64,000 nucleotides of DNA from Gordionus sp. m RMFG-2023. Its lineage: Eukaryota > Nematomorpha > Gordioida > Chordodea > Parachordodidae. A program made the translations under genes and the position numbers. Of the stretch, positions 21,871-31,722 are shown in pieces. The notes under the pieces are model-generated. The model did not search any database, was not told the origin of the DNA, and saw only the letters and a program-made list of their open reading frames with translations. Position 1 is the first letter of the stretch. Each line of letters begins with the position of its first letter. The stretch lies in NCBI RefSeq assembly GCF_954871325.1, contig NC_088775.1, positions 30,109,561 to 30,173,560 on the forward strand. Reading direction: 5' to 3'.

Positions 21871-23891
21871 AGCTCCGTGAAGTTGGCCGAACGATTGGAA
21901 GCACTAACGATGAATCATATGTCATTTTTTAGTGCTTCGTTAGTGCTTCAATCCGTATAGTAGCCGAATTCAAGGAAAAAAAGTTATAAGCAAAAATAAA
22001 AATTTGTGCCAACTTCACGCTTAAAAATCGATTGGAAGCACTAACGATGAAACTTATATCATTCTTTAGTGCTTCGTTAGTAGAGGTTAGTGCTTCAATC
22101 CATTTTGTAGCCGAATTTATGAATAAAAAGTTATTCACGATAAAAACAAAAATAAACAAATAGTGGCGACGTGCCAAAACAAAAACTAGAGAAGTACTTA
22201 ACATCCGGTTTTCGCCATTATTTAGTGCTTAATTAATGTATTTAAATTCCATTATTAATTTGGTTAACCGCCATATGGAAAAAAAGTTATTAGCTAAATA
22301 AAAATTATGACGTCACGATTTAAGCGTGAAGTTGGCCGAACTTTTGGAAGCACTAACGATGAAACTTATATCATTCTTTAGTGCTTCGTTAGTAGAGGTT
22401 AGTGCTTCAATCAGTTCCGTAGCCGAATTTAAGAATAAAAAGTTATTCACGAAAAAAACAAAAATAAACAAATAATGGCGACGTGCCAAAACAAAAACTA
22501 TAAGAGTACTAAACATCCGTTTTTCGCCATTATTTAGTGCTTAATTAGTGTATTTAAATTCCGTTATTAATTTTGTTAACCGTCATATGAAAAAATTGTA
22601 AAATGCTAAAGAAATTTTTAGAGGTCAAATTTCGGCTAGAAAATTATGAAAGCACTAACGATGAAACTTATATCATTCTTTAGTGCTTCGTTAGTAGAGG
22701 TTAGTGCTTTAATCAGTTTTGTAGCCGAATTTAAGAATAAAAAGTTATTCACGAAAAAAACAAAAATAAACAAATAATGGCGACGTGCCAAAACAAAAAC
22801 CATAGAAGTACTAAACATCCGGTTTTCGCCATTATTTAGTGCTTAATTAGTGTATTTAAATTCCGTTATTAATTTTGTTAACCGTCATATGAAAAAATTG
22901 TAAAATGCTAAAGAAATTTTTAGAGGTCAAATTTCGGCTAGAAAATTATGAAAGCACTAACGATGAAATTTATATCCTTTTTTAGGGCTTCCTTAGTAGA
23001 GGTTAGTGGTTCAATTACTTTTGTAGCCGAATTTAAGAATAAAAAATTATTTGCAAAAAAAACAAATAATGGCGACGTGCAAAAACAAAAGCTATAGTAG
23101 TACTAAACATCCGGTTTTCGCCATTATTTAGTGCTTAATTAGCAAATTTGAATTCCGTAATTAATTTGGTTAACCGTCTTTATAAAAAATTGTAATACGC
23201 TAAAGAAATGTTTAGAGGTCAAATTATCAAAACCGGATGTTTAGTACTCCTATAGTTTTTGTTTTGGCACGTCGCTATTATTTGTTTATTTTTGTTTTTT
23301 TCGTGAATAACTTTTTATTCTTAAATTCGGCTACGGAACTGATTGAAGCACTAACCTCTACTAACGAAGCACTAAAGAATGATATAAGTTTCATCGTTAG
23401 TGCTTCCAAAAGTTCGGCCAACTTCACGCTTAAATCGTGACGTCATAATTTTTATTTAGCTAATAACTTTTTTTCCATATGGCGGTTAACTAAATTAATA
23501 ATGGAATTTAAATACATTAATTAAGCACTAAATAATGGCGAAAACCGGATGTTAAGTACTACTCTAGTTTTTGTTTTGGCACGTCGCCAATATTTGTTTA
23601 TTTTTCTTTTTTTTGTGAATAACTTTTTATTCATAAATTCGGCTACAAAATGGATTGAAGCACTAACCTCTACTAACGAAGCACTAAAGAATGATATAAG
23701 TTTCATCGTTAGTGCTTCCAATCGACTTTTAAGCGTAAAGTTGGCACAAATTTTTATTTTTGCTTATAACTTTTTTCCCTTAAATTCGGCTACTATACGG
23801 ATTAAAGCACTAACAAGCACTAACAAAGCACTAAAAATGACATATGATTCATCGTTAGTGCTTCCAATCGTTCGGCCAACTTCACGTAGCT
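21871..23891. mobile_element. Mutator-like foldback element (2.0 kb), 9-bp target duplication CTAATTCTC
   Basis: Starts AGCTCCGTGAAGTTGGCCGA and ends in the complement (TCGGCCAACTTCACGTAGCT). CTAATTCTC flanks it at 21862-21870 and 23892-23900. Nine-base duplications and long terminal inverted repeats are typical of Mutator-like elements. The arms (about 21871-22530 and 23232-23891) are nearly identical over about 660 bp, so the insertion is young. The arms and centre are built from repeats of about 300 bp carrying GGAAGCACTAACGATGAAAC, TAGTGCTTCGTTAGTAGAGG and GGCGACGTGCCAAAACAAAA. No transposase is present. Confidence 0.88.
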
Positions 23892-23900
23892 CTAATTCTC

Positions 23901-24344
23901 CCTATGGCAGTACCTTCGTTCCAATTTTGATTTGTAACTCTTCACAAAATTAATTTTGTTTTAATAAAACCTACATATCACATCCTAAAAAAGGCTCCCT
24001 TTCCATTTAAATTTCCTATCCATAAGTTTGGTTATAGATGTAGAATTACGTTTATTAAAAAAATATTTTATACAATTTTTTGCATTTAAAAAGAAATTTT
24101 TTGAAATGGAATAATATTTATTAAAATAATAAAAGGTATTTATTCCTTTTTTATTGATTTATGAATTTAACAAAATTTTATAAATTTATGCAGAAACTAT
24201 AATAAATATCCTTAATTATAAAATGAAAAATATATAATCATAATAACAAAAGGAAAATATTGAAGCATAGATCATAAATAATGTAAAATACAAATTAAAT
24301 AAAAGCGAAAGCAGCAAAATTATTCGAAACCTCCTTCACCTAAT
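23901..24344. other. AT-rich spacer, nothing recognised
   Basis: Between the foldback element and the LINE 3' end; no gene or repeat structure seen. Confidence 0.6.
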
Positions 24345-25143
24345 CATCAGGAGAGATCAAATTAATAAAACAAACATAATTCGCCTTAAGAATGGCTATT
24401 GCGATCCTCTGCCTTAAGTAAAAACCTTCGCGAGGCTCCCCAGAAGTTTTTCTGATTAGGTGGCCAACGTCTTTAAAAAAGTTTTTAGCCAAATCATCAT
24501 ATGTAGTTAAGGTGGAGCAAATGATAGGTATGAATATGTAATTTGAGGAATCAGAGCTGTATTTGCCGATCTTAACATTTTGAGCTCTGTTCAGAGCGTC
24601 CTTGTTAAAATTGGAGGGGAAGTTAGTGTCCAGACAAGAGAAATCACATATTAGAATTATTCCTTAAGACCATGGGATACGTGTGACCCCATCAGGACGC
24701 CTACTGTCGGAAAATAGGCCAGAAGGATCCATTGAGGTAGGAAAACCAACTGACCTGAGTGCAAGAGATATGATTTGATTGCACTTCAAGTGTCGAGTTT
24801 GCTGATCCGGGATTACGATTGCAATGTAAAGGATACAGCGCCATATTGTCATCATCAGTACGACATTTGCTGTATTTATATGGTAATGAAAAGGGAATGT
24901 TGAGCCGATACATAGAAGCATAGCTGAGCTCATGGTTGTCCAATTCGAGTTTGAGATTGTAGATGGAATAACATCTAAAAATTCATATCCCCGATCTTTG
25001 ATAAGTTCAATAAATGTGGATCTAGCCAATGGTGAGAGACTCGTAATAAGGTAATCAACGGAGTTTTTCAAAGTGGTAGATCCCAATCCTTCTGCTTTAC
25101 AGGGATCGGAAATAGGGTTGTGGCTATGATGGATTTTGCCCAT
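24345..25143 (-). pseudogene. RT-element ORF, C-terminal PD-(D/E)XK-like segment
   Basis: Reads CNQIISLALRSVGFPTSMDP, SGLFSDSRRPDGVTRIPWS, a stop, then ILICDFSCLDTNFPS and downstream IFIPIICSTLTTYDDLAKNF, ending about 24345. In the family this is 'ExSGLxRxDGKRPDGxTxIPWxxGxxLxWDVTxxDT...FxPIxxET'. The spacing of an acidic residue, RPDG, and a DxT strand resembles a restriction-like (PD-(D/E)XK) nuclease fold. That assignment is an inference from the motif pattern. One in-frame stop lies at 24664. Confidence 0.6.
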
Positions 25144-25429
25144 TCTCTCTTAGCTGTATTCAAAAAAGGATCGTGGACCGACAGATGTTGGCCAATTAAT
25201 ATACGAGCCTGAAGGTGGCTAGCAATGAACGCACATATTGAGATCGACAATGGCGATCTTATACCAAGGCCGCCATGTTTGGAAGGAAATGTAGCTTGAT
25301 GCCAAGCTATGTCTGTAAATTTGATATTTAAGCAGTCGCTAAGGATGACTCTTATTCTGGTTTCGAATCTCACTAAATGCTCTCTCTCTAAAAATAATAG
25401 GCTCGATCGTAGAGCATAAAAGATTTTAG
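25068..25429 (-). pseudogene. RT-element ORF, region after the RT domain
   Basis: The element-derived part reads FYALRSSLLFLEREHLVRFE, ILSDCLNIKFTDIAWHQATF and PSKHGGLGIRSPLSISICAF, the conserved 'LP...GGLGIRS....AFLAS' block found after the RT in this family. The first residues of the computed frame beyond 25429 come from the neighbouring hAT and are not part of it. The frame then runs on to PVKQKDWDLPL, where it stops and the reading resumes in another frame. Confidence 0.75.
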
Positions 25430-26539
25430 TAGTGCTGTAAACGTTACTACAAAAAAGAAACGCGTTACCGTTACTCATTACATCTGAAAAATGGAATGCG
25501 TTACCGTTACTCGTTACCATTTTACAAAAGGAACGCGCGTTACCGACTTTTCAAAAAAGTAACGGGCTACTCGTTACTTAAAAAAATTAAATGTTATATA
25601 TAATGCAAAAAAATAAAAAAAATTTTCCGACAATATATAATAAAATAAAACTATACAAAAAAAACATATAAGATAAGATCTTTTTATAATAAAATTTTCA
25701 TATATAATTATAATATGAATAAAATTATACAAAAATAATATATTATATGATAACATCTTTATGTAACAATTTTTTATTTATTTTTAACAACAATTGATTT
25801 TCAAAATTTTGATCAGATAAACATGAGCACTTAGTACTCAACACAGCTTTCGCCGTGCTAAATACACGTTCAATTGGCGCAGAGGATGGGAGAGTGGTGT
25901 TATATTTAATAAACAAAAATTTCAATTTGGGGAATTTATTAAAAATATTTAAGGAAATATCTTTATTTTGAAAAAAGCTTGAAAAATCATCTTCACAGAG
26001 ATCTTCATTCATTTCCTGATCAAAAAAAAGTTTATCATTATCTGAAAATATTCTAGTGTGTGTGTTGGGTAAAGGAATCAATATTAATTCATTCTTTACC
26101 TTCAAATGTTTTTTTAAGTTTGCTACTTGACATTGACGTAGAAATATTTGCGTTGGGACATAATTTACATTTACAAAGTGTAGACTTGGTACCATTAATT
26201 TTCTTAATTGGTTTAAAATATAATTAAAATTGGGGCCAGGGAAGGGGGTTAAATCTTCTTCATCTGAAGAAGTAAGTATTATGGACATAATATTCTTTTT
26301 AAACAAATTATAAATTATTTAATAATATCATTATATTTACTTTGAATTTTGATTAAATATTAATTTAGACTGATAATTTAACAAAGAGAATTTAAAAAAA
26401 AATGTTGAAAGTGGTTGATATGAATTAAAACTCCAAAAGCGTTACAGTTACTCGTTACCTTTAGATGAAGGTAACGAATGGCGTTCCTTTTCTTCAAAAA
26501 ATGTAACGTCGTTACTAACGACGTTACTTTACAGCACTA
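25430..26539 (-). mobile_element. hAT transposon (1.1 kb), target duplication GATTTTA(G/A)
   Basis: Starts TAGTGCTGTAAACGTTAC and ends GTTACTTTACAGCACTA. GATTTTAG (25422-25429) and GATTTTAA (26540-26547) flank it. Both ends carry repeated GCGTTACCGTTACTCGTTAC words, including GTAACGCG/CGCGTTAC palindromic combinations. The interior is one open frame encoding the transposase C-terminus, so this is a small internally deleted derivative with intact ends. Confidence 0.9.
25743..26306 (-). CDS. hAT transposase deletion derivative with intact dimerisation domain
   Basis: A 187-residue frame without stops. Residues 1-60 are a leader (ILTSSDEEDLTPFPGPNF) that looks like the residual N-terminal half. 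Residues about 125-175 form a good hATC dimerisation domain: FLFIKYNTTLPSSAPIERVF, STAKAVLSTKCSCLSDQNFE. The BED finger and the catalytic DDE core are missing. Proteins that keep only the dimerisation surface could in principle bind full-length transposase and interfere with it, but that is inference. The start could be either the first Met or the internal Met before SIILTSSDEED. Confidence 0.6.
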   Translation of the reverse strand: MFKKNIMSIILTSSDEEDLTPFPGPNFNYILNQLRKLMVPSLHFVNVNYVPTQIFLRQCQVANLKKHLKVKNELILIPLPNTHTRIFSDNDKLFFDQEMNEDLCEDDFSSFFQNKDISLNIFNKFPKLKFLFIKYNTTLPSSAPIERVFSTAKAVLSTKCSCLSDQNFENQLLLKINKKLLHKDVII

Positions 26540-27258
26540 GATTTTAAGGATATTGAAGAAATTCCGAATTAAAAAAAAGGCCTTTTGAGCAGGGTTGCCA
26601 TGTCTCCCCCCATCAGTGGAAGTCTCCCACAATTTTTTAGTTTACCCACATACATCTCACTCCCACAAAACTCCCAAAATTAGAAATCTCCCACAAAAAG
26701 CTCCCACAATTTTTTAATTTCTCCCACAATTTTTTTTAGCATTTTAATGTTTTTAATATATAAATAATAATTTTGAGAGACAGTATTTGATTATTTTTAT
26801 ATTTTTAAAATAAATTTTAAATATTTATTCGAAAAATATGTCTAGTTCTTTTATTTTATTTTTCCGCTCTAAAATATATTTATTTTTTTATAAAATTCTC
26901 TAATTCTCCACTCGACATTTTCAAAATTTTTGTGTTAGAAAGAATAGAAGTTAGAACAGTATGTATAATTATTATAAATATATTTTAAATTACTCAATAT
27001 ATTTTATATCGTTATCTAGAATTGCAGTGCTCCACTCGACATTTTCCAATGTGTTAGAAGAATAGAACTTTTAGAAGTGGATATTATTCTAATCTCTAAT
27101 TCTTTTAAATAAAGTTAGTGGATGAATAATATTGATTAAATTATATTTTTCACTACTTACTTTTATACTATTCCATGAAGTATATGTCAAGCAAAAGATT
27201 ATAAATATAATTAATATATTATTCAACAATAGCTAAAAATCAAAGTGTATTTACCGAA

Positions 27259-28049
27259 TTGAGGCAGCACAATAATGAATTACTACCAATTGGCTGTATA
27301 TGCCATATACTGCATAATTCTTGCAAGAAGGCAATGAATGTACTATCTGTATATGTCGAAGTAATTGTGATGAAATGTTTTAACGAATTTAGTTCATCAA
27401 CTAAAAGAGTCACTGAATTAAAAGAATTGGTGGAGTGGTCTGATTTGGAATGGTGTGAGTTGTTGCGATATGTACCTATCAGGTGGTTATTATTAATACC
27501 TGCCATCGAGAGAATTTTAAAATTTTACGAACCCTTAAAGAAATACTTCTTAAATAAAGATTTTAAAAGCTGTCCTAAAATTTTGAAAATTTTTTCGAGG
27601 ATGAAATGTCCGAAGCATATTTGGGATTAGTTTCACATGTAGGAAATCTACTTCATGTAGTTAATATTCAGTTGCAATCAGAAGATTCTTTATTGATAAA
27701 GATTCACAAAATCATGCTACAGCTCTGTTCATCTCTACAGTTAAAAATAGATAATAAATTTTATGGCGCTATTGCTAAAAATATCATATTAAAATGTTCA
27801 AATATTACTATAATTAACGTATTTTTAAATGAAGCAAATATTTTTATTAAGACAATTGAATATTTACAATCAAGATTTGATTTTAATAACTCTATTTACA
27901 AGTGTATAAATATTATGACCTTGGAACAGAAACCATCATTTGATGGTTTTTGTAATTTAATAAATATATTAAAATTACCGATAGACATTGAAGCCTTGTT
28001 TGAAGAGATTGTTATTTTTTCCATTTTTATGATTCGCCAGAATACTTAA
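27259..28049 (+). pseudogene. hAT transposase, central part (two overlapping frames)
   Basis: The first frame (27259-27630) reads LLPIGCICHILHNSCKKAMN, the family's 'CxxHxLxNxxKxA' block, then LLRYVPIRWLLLIPAIERIL, the 'TRWxS' block, and LKFYEPLKKYFL. The second frame (27606-28049) continues with YLGLVSHVGNLLHVVNIQLQ, SEDSLLIKIHKIMLQLCSSL. A single frame change in the 27606-27630 overlap separates them. The type is close to animal ZBED-like hAT proteins. The 5' part with the BED finger is absent from this strand. Confidence 0.75.
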
Positions 28050-28360
28050 AGTTAGATGGTCTAAAAGCAGAGGAGAAATGGGTGGAATTTTTTCGTAATA
28101 ACGATAAATCCCCATGCTTGGAAAAAATTTGTGAGTATGTTTTCTCCTTACCTCATCCTAATGCCTCATCGGAGCGCATTTTTAGCCTGATGAGGACTGC
28201 CTGGAGAAAGGAGATAAATCGAATTGCTTGAACAACATTAGAGGCCGAGTTAATGGTTAAACAAAATTATAAAATGTCATGCCAGGAATTTTATAAATAT
28301 CTTAATAACGACGGTAAACGTTTAGTTCCATTATTTAAATCTCAAATAAAATATAATTAA
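28031..28360 (+). pseudogene. hAT transposase, C-terminal dimerisation part
   Basis: Reads SPEYLKLDGLKAEEKWVEFF, CEYVFSLPHPNASSERIFSL, MRTAWRKEINRIA, a stop, TTLEAELMVKQNYKMSCQEF and ends at TAA (28360). The 'LPHPNASSERIFS' block is the hATC signature. One in-frame stop (28229-28231) and a frame change relative to the preceding piece are present. Confidence 0.75.
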
Positions 28361-28539
28361 CTATAACTATTTGACTTTCTATATTTTATAAAATCTTATT
28401 TATACATTTGCATAAAATGAAATAAATTTATTTTTTACATTGTAAAATTAATATTTTGAATATTTTGGCAAATCATAAAAATAAAGAAGCATTACAATCT
28501 CCTCAAACATGACATCATATTAAATCTTATTAATAATTA

Positions 28540-29400
28540 TCCGATAATAGTAATAATATTCTTACTTTGGTATTTCTGCAGCATAATTTAGTGAACCTTT
28601 ATTAAATTATATTCTTCTGATTGCAACTGCATATAGTAGATTTCCTATATGTAAAATTCCTAAATATACTTCTGCCATTTATTTTTGAAAATTTTTTTCA
28701 AAATATTAGGACAGCTTTTATAATCTATTTATTTTTTAAAGGTTTGTAAAATTTTAAAATTCTACGATGGCGCGTATTAGGAGGAACCTGTCAACCAACA
28801 TTATGCTGACTCAATTCTGTAAATACACTCTGGTTTTTGCCAAATTCACTGAGGAATTATCAGATCAGAAAGCTGCCATGTAATTCATGGGTAATGACAA
28901 ATCTGCCATATTTACCATTATATATGGTTAGCTATGTCTTTGGATATTTCATATCTGGAGAAAATTTTTGTAATAGTTTTATTGAAATGACATTAATTTT
29001 GTTGAAATAGGGGAGGATCAAGGGAAATGTTTTGATATCTCCTTATTAGATGCATCTGTTAGAATTGCATATCTTTCAAATCGTCAAGAATTGACCTTCT
29101 GGATTTATATCCTAAAACATTGATGATAGCCTTGCTCATTTGTGTTCTACAATGTATACTTTTCATTTATATTAGTCGTTAAATATTATGGGGAAATATT
29201 CTACCAACATTGTGATGTTAAGTAGCTCTCTGAATGTTGTACTGCATGATATGTATTTACCATTTCCGCAACTGTAGTTGCATCTGTATTATTTCTTATT
29301 TTTGAAGAATATTTTTGTTTTGCAATAGATGTTGATAGACTGCCCTGTACTGATTTATGCTTTGAAGATTTTTGATGCCTCAAAATATCATATTCCCTTC
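28540..29400 (-). pseudogene. Second, inverted copy of the same hAT transposase family
   Basis: Minus-strand text begins LRHQKSSKHKSVQGSLSTSI, then TTVAEMVNTYHAVQHSESYL, which is the BED-finger tail and following region of ZBED-like transposases. Downstream SKDMQF.QMHLIRRYQNISL resembles their 'IATDASNKGNxKxFPL' catalytic-Asp block. Farther on (28800-28600) the sequence is an inverted copy of 27490-27700 (HRRILKFYKPLKN and later words). Direct repeats of about 60 bp (28395-28455 and 29485-29548) bracket it. Confidence 0.6.
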
Positions 29401-30075
29401 CCCCATTGTATTAACTAAATACTGTAGAACAACTTCCCCGCACTGATTATAATTATTTTTTATATTGTAAATTTAAAATTGTTTGTTTTTTTTATAAAAT
29501 CTTATTTATACATTAGCATAAAATATATTTTTTTACATTGTAAAATTACAATTTTTTTATAAAATTTTATCTTGTTTACATTCTTTTGTATTTAAAAAAG
29601 ATCGTTGGTTATTATTTTTAAACAAAATTAATATATTATAATAAATCAATGTTATTTTAATAATAAAGATAGTATTTAAGAAATTTTGTGTCGTACAATT
29701 ACCTATTTTGAAAAATAGTTGCGTATTTTATTTTGGAAAATAGTTACCTATTTTATTTTGAAAAAGAGTTGGATATTTTATTTTGAAAAAGAGTTGGATA
29801 TTTTATTTTGAAAAATAGTTGGCTATGCCCGCAAATTTTTTTTTTTTAGCAATTTTCATATTTCTCCCACAATTTTTATATTACTCCCACAAAATACCGA
29901 ATTTCTCCCACAATTTGAAAATTTTGACCTGGCAACTCTGCTTGTGAGCCGAAAGACAAGGAAGAATGCGTTTTAAATTTTCAAAGAATCGTCTGACTCC
30001 TCACCAATGGGAGAACCCAAATGCGATAGATTTTTCAAGGGGACATGCTTGAAACCAAAAACGTTTTGCGGAATT

Positions 30076-31690
30076 GTATTTATTTATTCTATCTCCAATT
30101 TTATAAAAACGTTTCTTATGAAAAAATCATTGCACCTATAAACCATTTCCTTAATGTTTTTTATAACTTCTGGCCACCAAAAATAATTTTTCATTGTATT
30201 TATCATTTTGAATAAACCAACAACACATCCCTTTTGTAACTCATTTAATCAACTTTTTAGCTCTTAAGAAATAATTATTTGTCTTCACTTAAAAACACAG
30301 TCATTTTTAATTCACTTATATGTGTTCTATAATCTTTAACATCAGATTTATTTACACAATTATATAACGATAATCTTTTAACTTTAATAAGGTCTGTCTA
30401 CCAATGTAGCTTTTTAAAATTATATCAAAATTATTAATAATATTCTTATCATCATCCCAATCAAAAAAACAACATGGTATCATTGTTAATTAATCTCGAT
30501 AATATATCAGGGATTAGTAGAGGTTTGTGGAAACCCTTATCGACTATATATTCTTTCCATTTTTTAACTCCTAAAACTAGTGCGAATTCTTCTTCCTTAA
30601 TGGATTTTTTTCAGAACCTGACTATACGATAGACATCTTTCCTTTAAAAAAATTAAAAATAATTGTTTTTATTTTTTCAATAGGTCTCGCATTACCATCT
30701 ATCCTAACATGGAACATTATTGCTCCTATATCCTTATAAAATATACCATTCATTATCTCTCTCTCTTATAATGCAATATGGTTGGCGCTTTAAACAATCT
30801 GTTTTTGATTTCGTTAAAGCCTCTTTCAATAATACCCAAATAAAATTGTTTTCCTTTTTTAGATATCGTATAAATTATTTGCCAATTTTGAGAATCCTTC
30901 CATAAACCTGGAACAATAATTCATAATATAAACCATGCCTGTAACTCAACTTTATTCTTAGGTTCAGTCATCTTCATAATTTTCAATTTTTTTTAAATTG
31001 GCAGTATGTCCTTACTATTAATTAAGTAACCTAAATATTTAATAGCATCTTTACCGATTTCGCTTTTCAATATTTCCTATTAAGCCAAACTCTGCCATTC
31101 ATTCGAATACACATAATTTATTAAAGTGATCCTCAGCATCGTTACAATACCAATCATCTAAATAAAATATTTCCCTATTCATGACAGAAAATATTTCATA
31201 AATAATTTTTTGGAAATATTAAGTTGAAAATGTCAGCTCAAAAGGTTATCTTTTGAATTGTTATAGACAATTTTAATTAATGTCTTAGAAACAGGTATTT
31301 ATAAATAAACTGAAGAAAAATCTATCTTAGAAAATAACTTTTCATTAACAACCTTAGCAATATTATCCCTTAGCCTTGGTAAAGGATATTCAAACTTTTC
31401 TAATTGTGGATTTGCTGTAAGCCTATAATCGGCACACTCGCAAAATAAAATCTTTTTATAACTAAAGCGAAAGGTGTGGCCCATTGTGAAAATCTTGCAA
31501 GAAAAATATCCTCTACGTGCCATTCTTTCTCTGCTCAAGAATATTGTTTAATTTTTCTTCCTAATCAAATAGTACTTTCCTGGACTTTAAAAATCTATGC
31601 TTATAATTATCCTTTAAATGTTAATTTTTAACTCTATATTTTATCATTAATAAAAATACCAAATTTTTTACTTTAATTATTTATATAAAA
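30076..31690 (-). mobile_element. Gypsy-like retrotransposon pol fossil
   Basis: On the minus strand the order is reverse transcriptase (about 31540-30950, with YPLPRLRDNIAKVVNEKLFS and KIDFSSVYL), a region with RNase H-like text, and an integrase N-terminal zinc-binding-like segment (about 30190-30080, NYFWWPEVIKNIKEMVYRCN). This is the Ty3/Gypsy pol order. No LTRs were found. It abuts the non-LTR element at about 30075. It is a broken, old fossil with many lesions. Confidence 0.7.
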
Positions 31691-31722
31691 TTAGAAGAAA
31701 TATTCCTTAATATATCTCAGAG

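Larger units (their letters stand above)
26590..29940 (+). mobile_element. hAT transposon (3.35 kb) with CTCCCACAA subterminal repeats
   Basis: Starts CAGGGTTGCCATGTCTCC and ends GACCTGGCAACTCTG. CTTTTGAG (26582-26589) and CTTGTGAG (29941-29948) flank it, 7 of 8 matching. The left end has many CTCCCACAATTTTT words (26630-26740) and the right end the same words in direct form (29860-29920). A plus-strand transposase occupies 27259-28360. An inverted second fragment of the same family lies at about 28540-29400. Two copies of CTCCACTCGACATTTTC lie at 26917 and 27031. Confidence 0.85.
24345..30075 (-). mobile_element. Non-LTR-type retroelement, 3' half, cut by two hAT insertions
   Basis: Minus-strand coding pieces run in one order through 29949-30070 (FKHVPLKNLSHLGSPIGEES), the 42-bp island 26548-26589, then 25429 down to about 24345. 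The text matches the part after the RT fingers/palm ('LGSPLG', 'LLRSxLxF...', 'HGGLGIR') of an RT family common in marine invertebrates. Its C-terminus carries 'RPDGVTRIPW'. The hAT elements at 25430-26539 and 26590-29940 interrupt it and both have near-perfect 8-bp duplications. The catalytic YADD motif is not in the window portion. Confidence 0.7.

Noticed and set aside
23521-23721. Minus frame MEALTMKLISFFSASLVEVS
   Set aside because: Antisense reading of the same foldback module.
21929-23953. Series of similar hydrophobic open frames (MFSTSMVFVLARRHYLFIFV-type) on both strands
   Set aside because: They are repeated modules of the foldback element; the frames appear on minus strand in the left part and plus strand in the right part exactly as the palindrome predicts. 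No start context, domain or codon signal of a gene.
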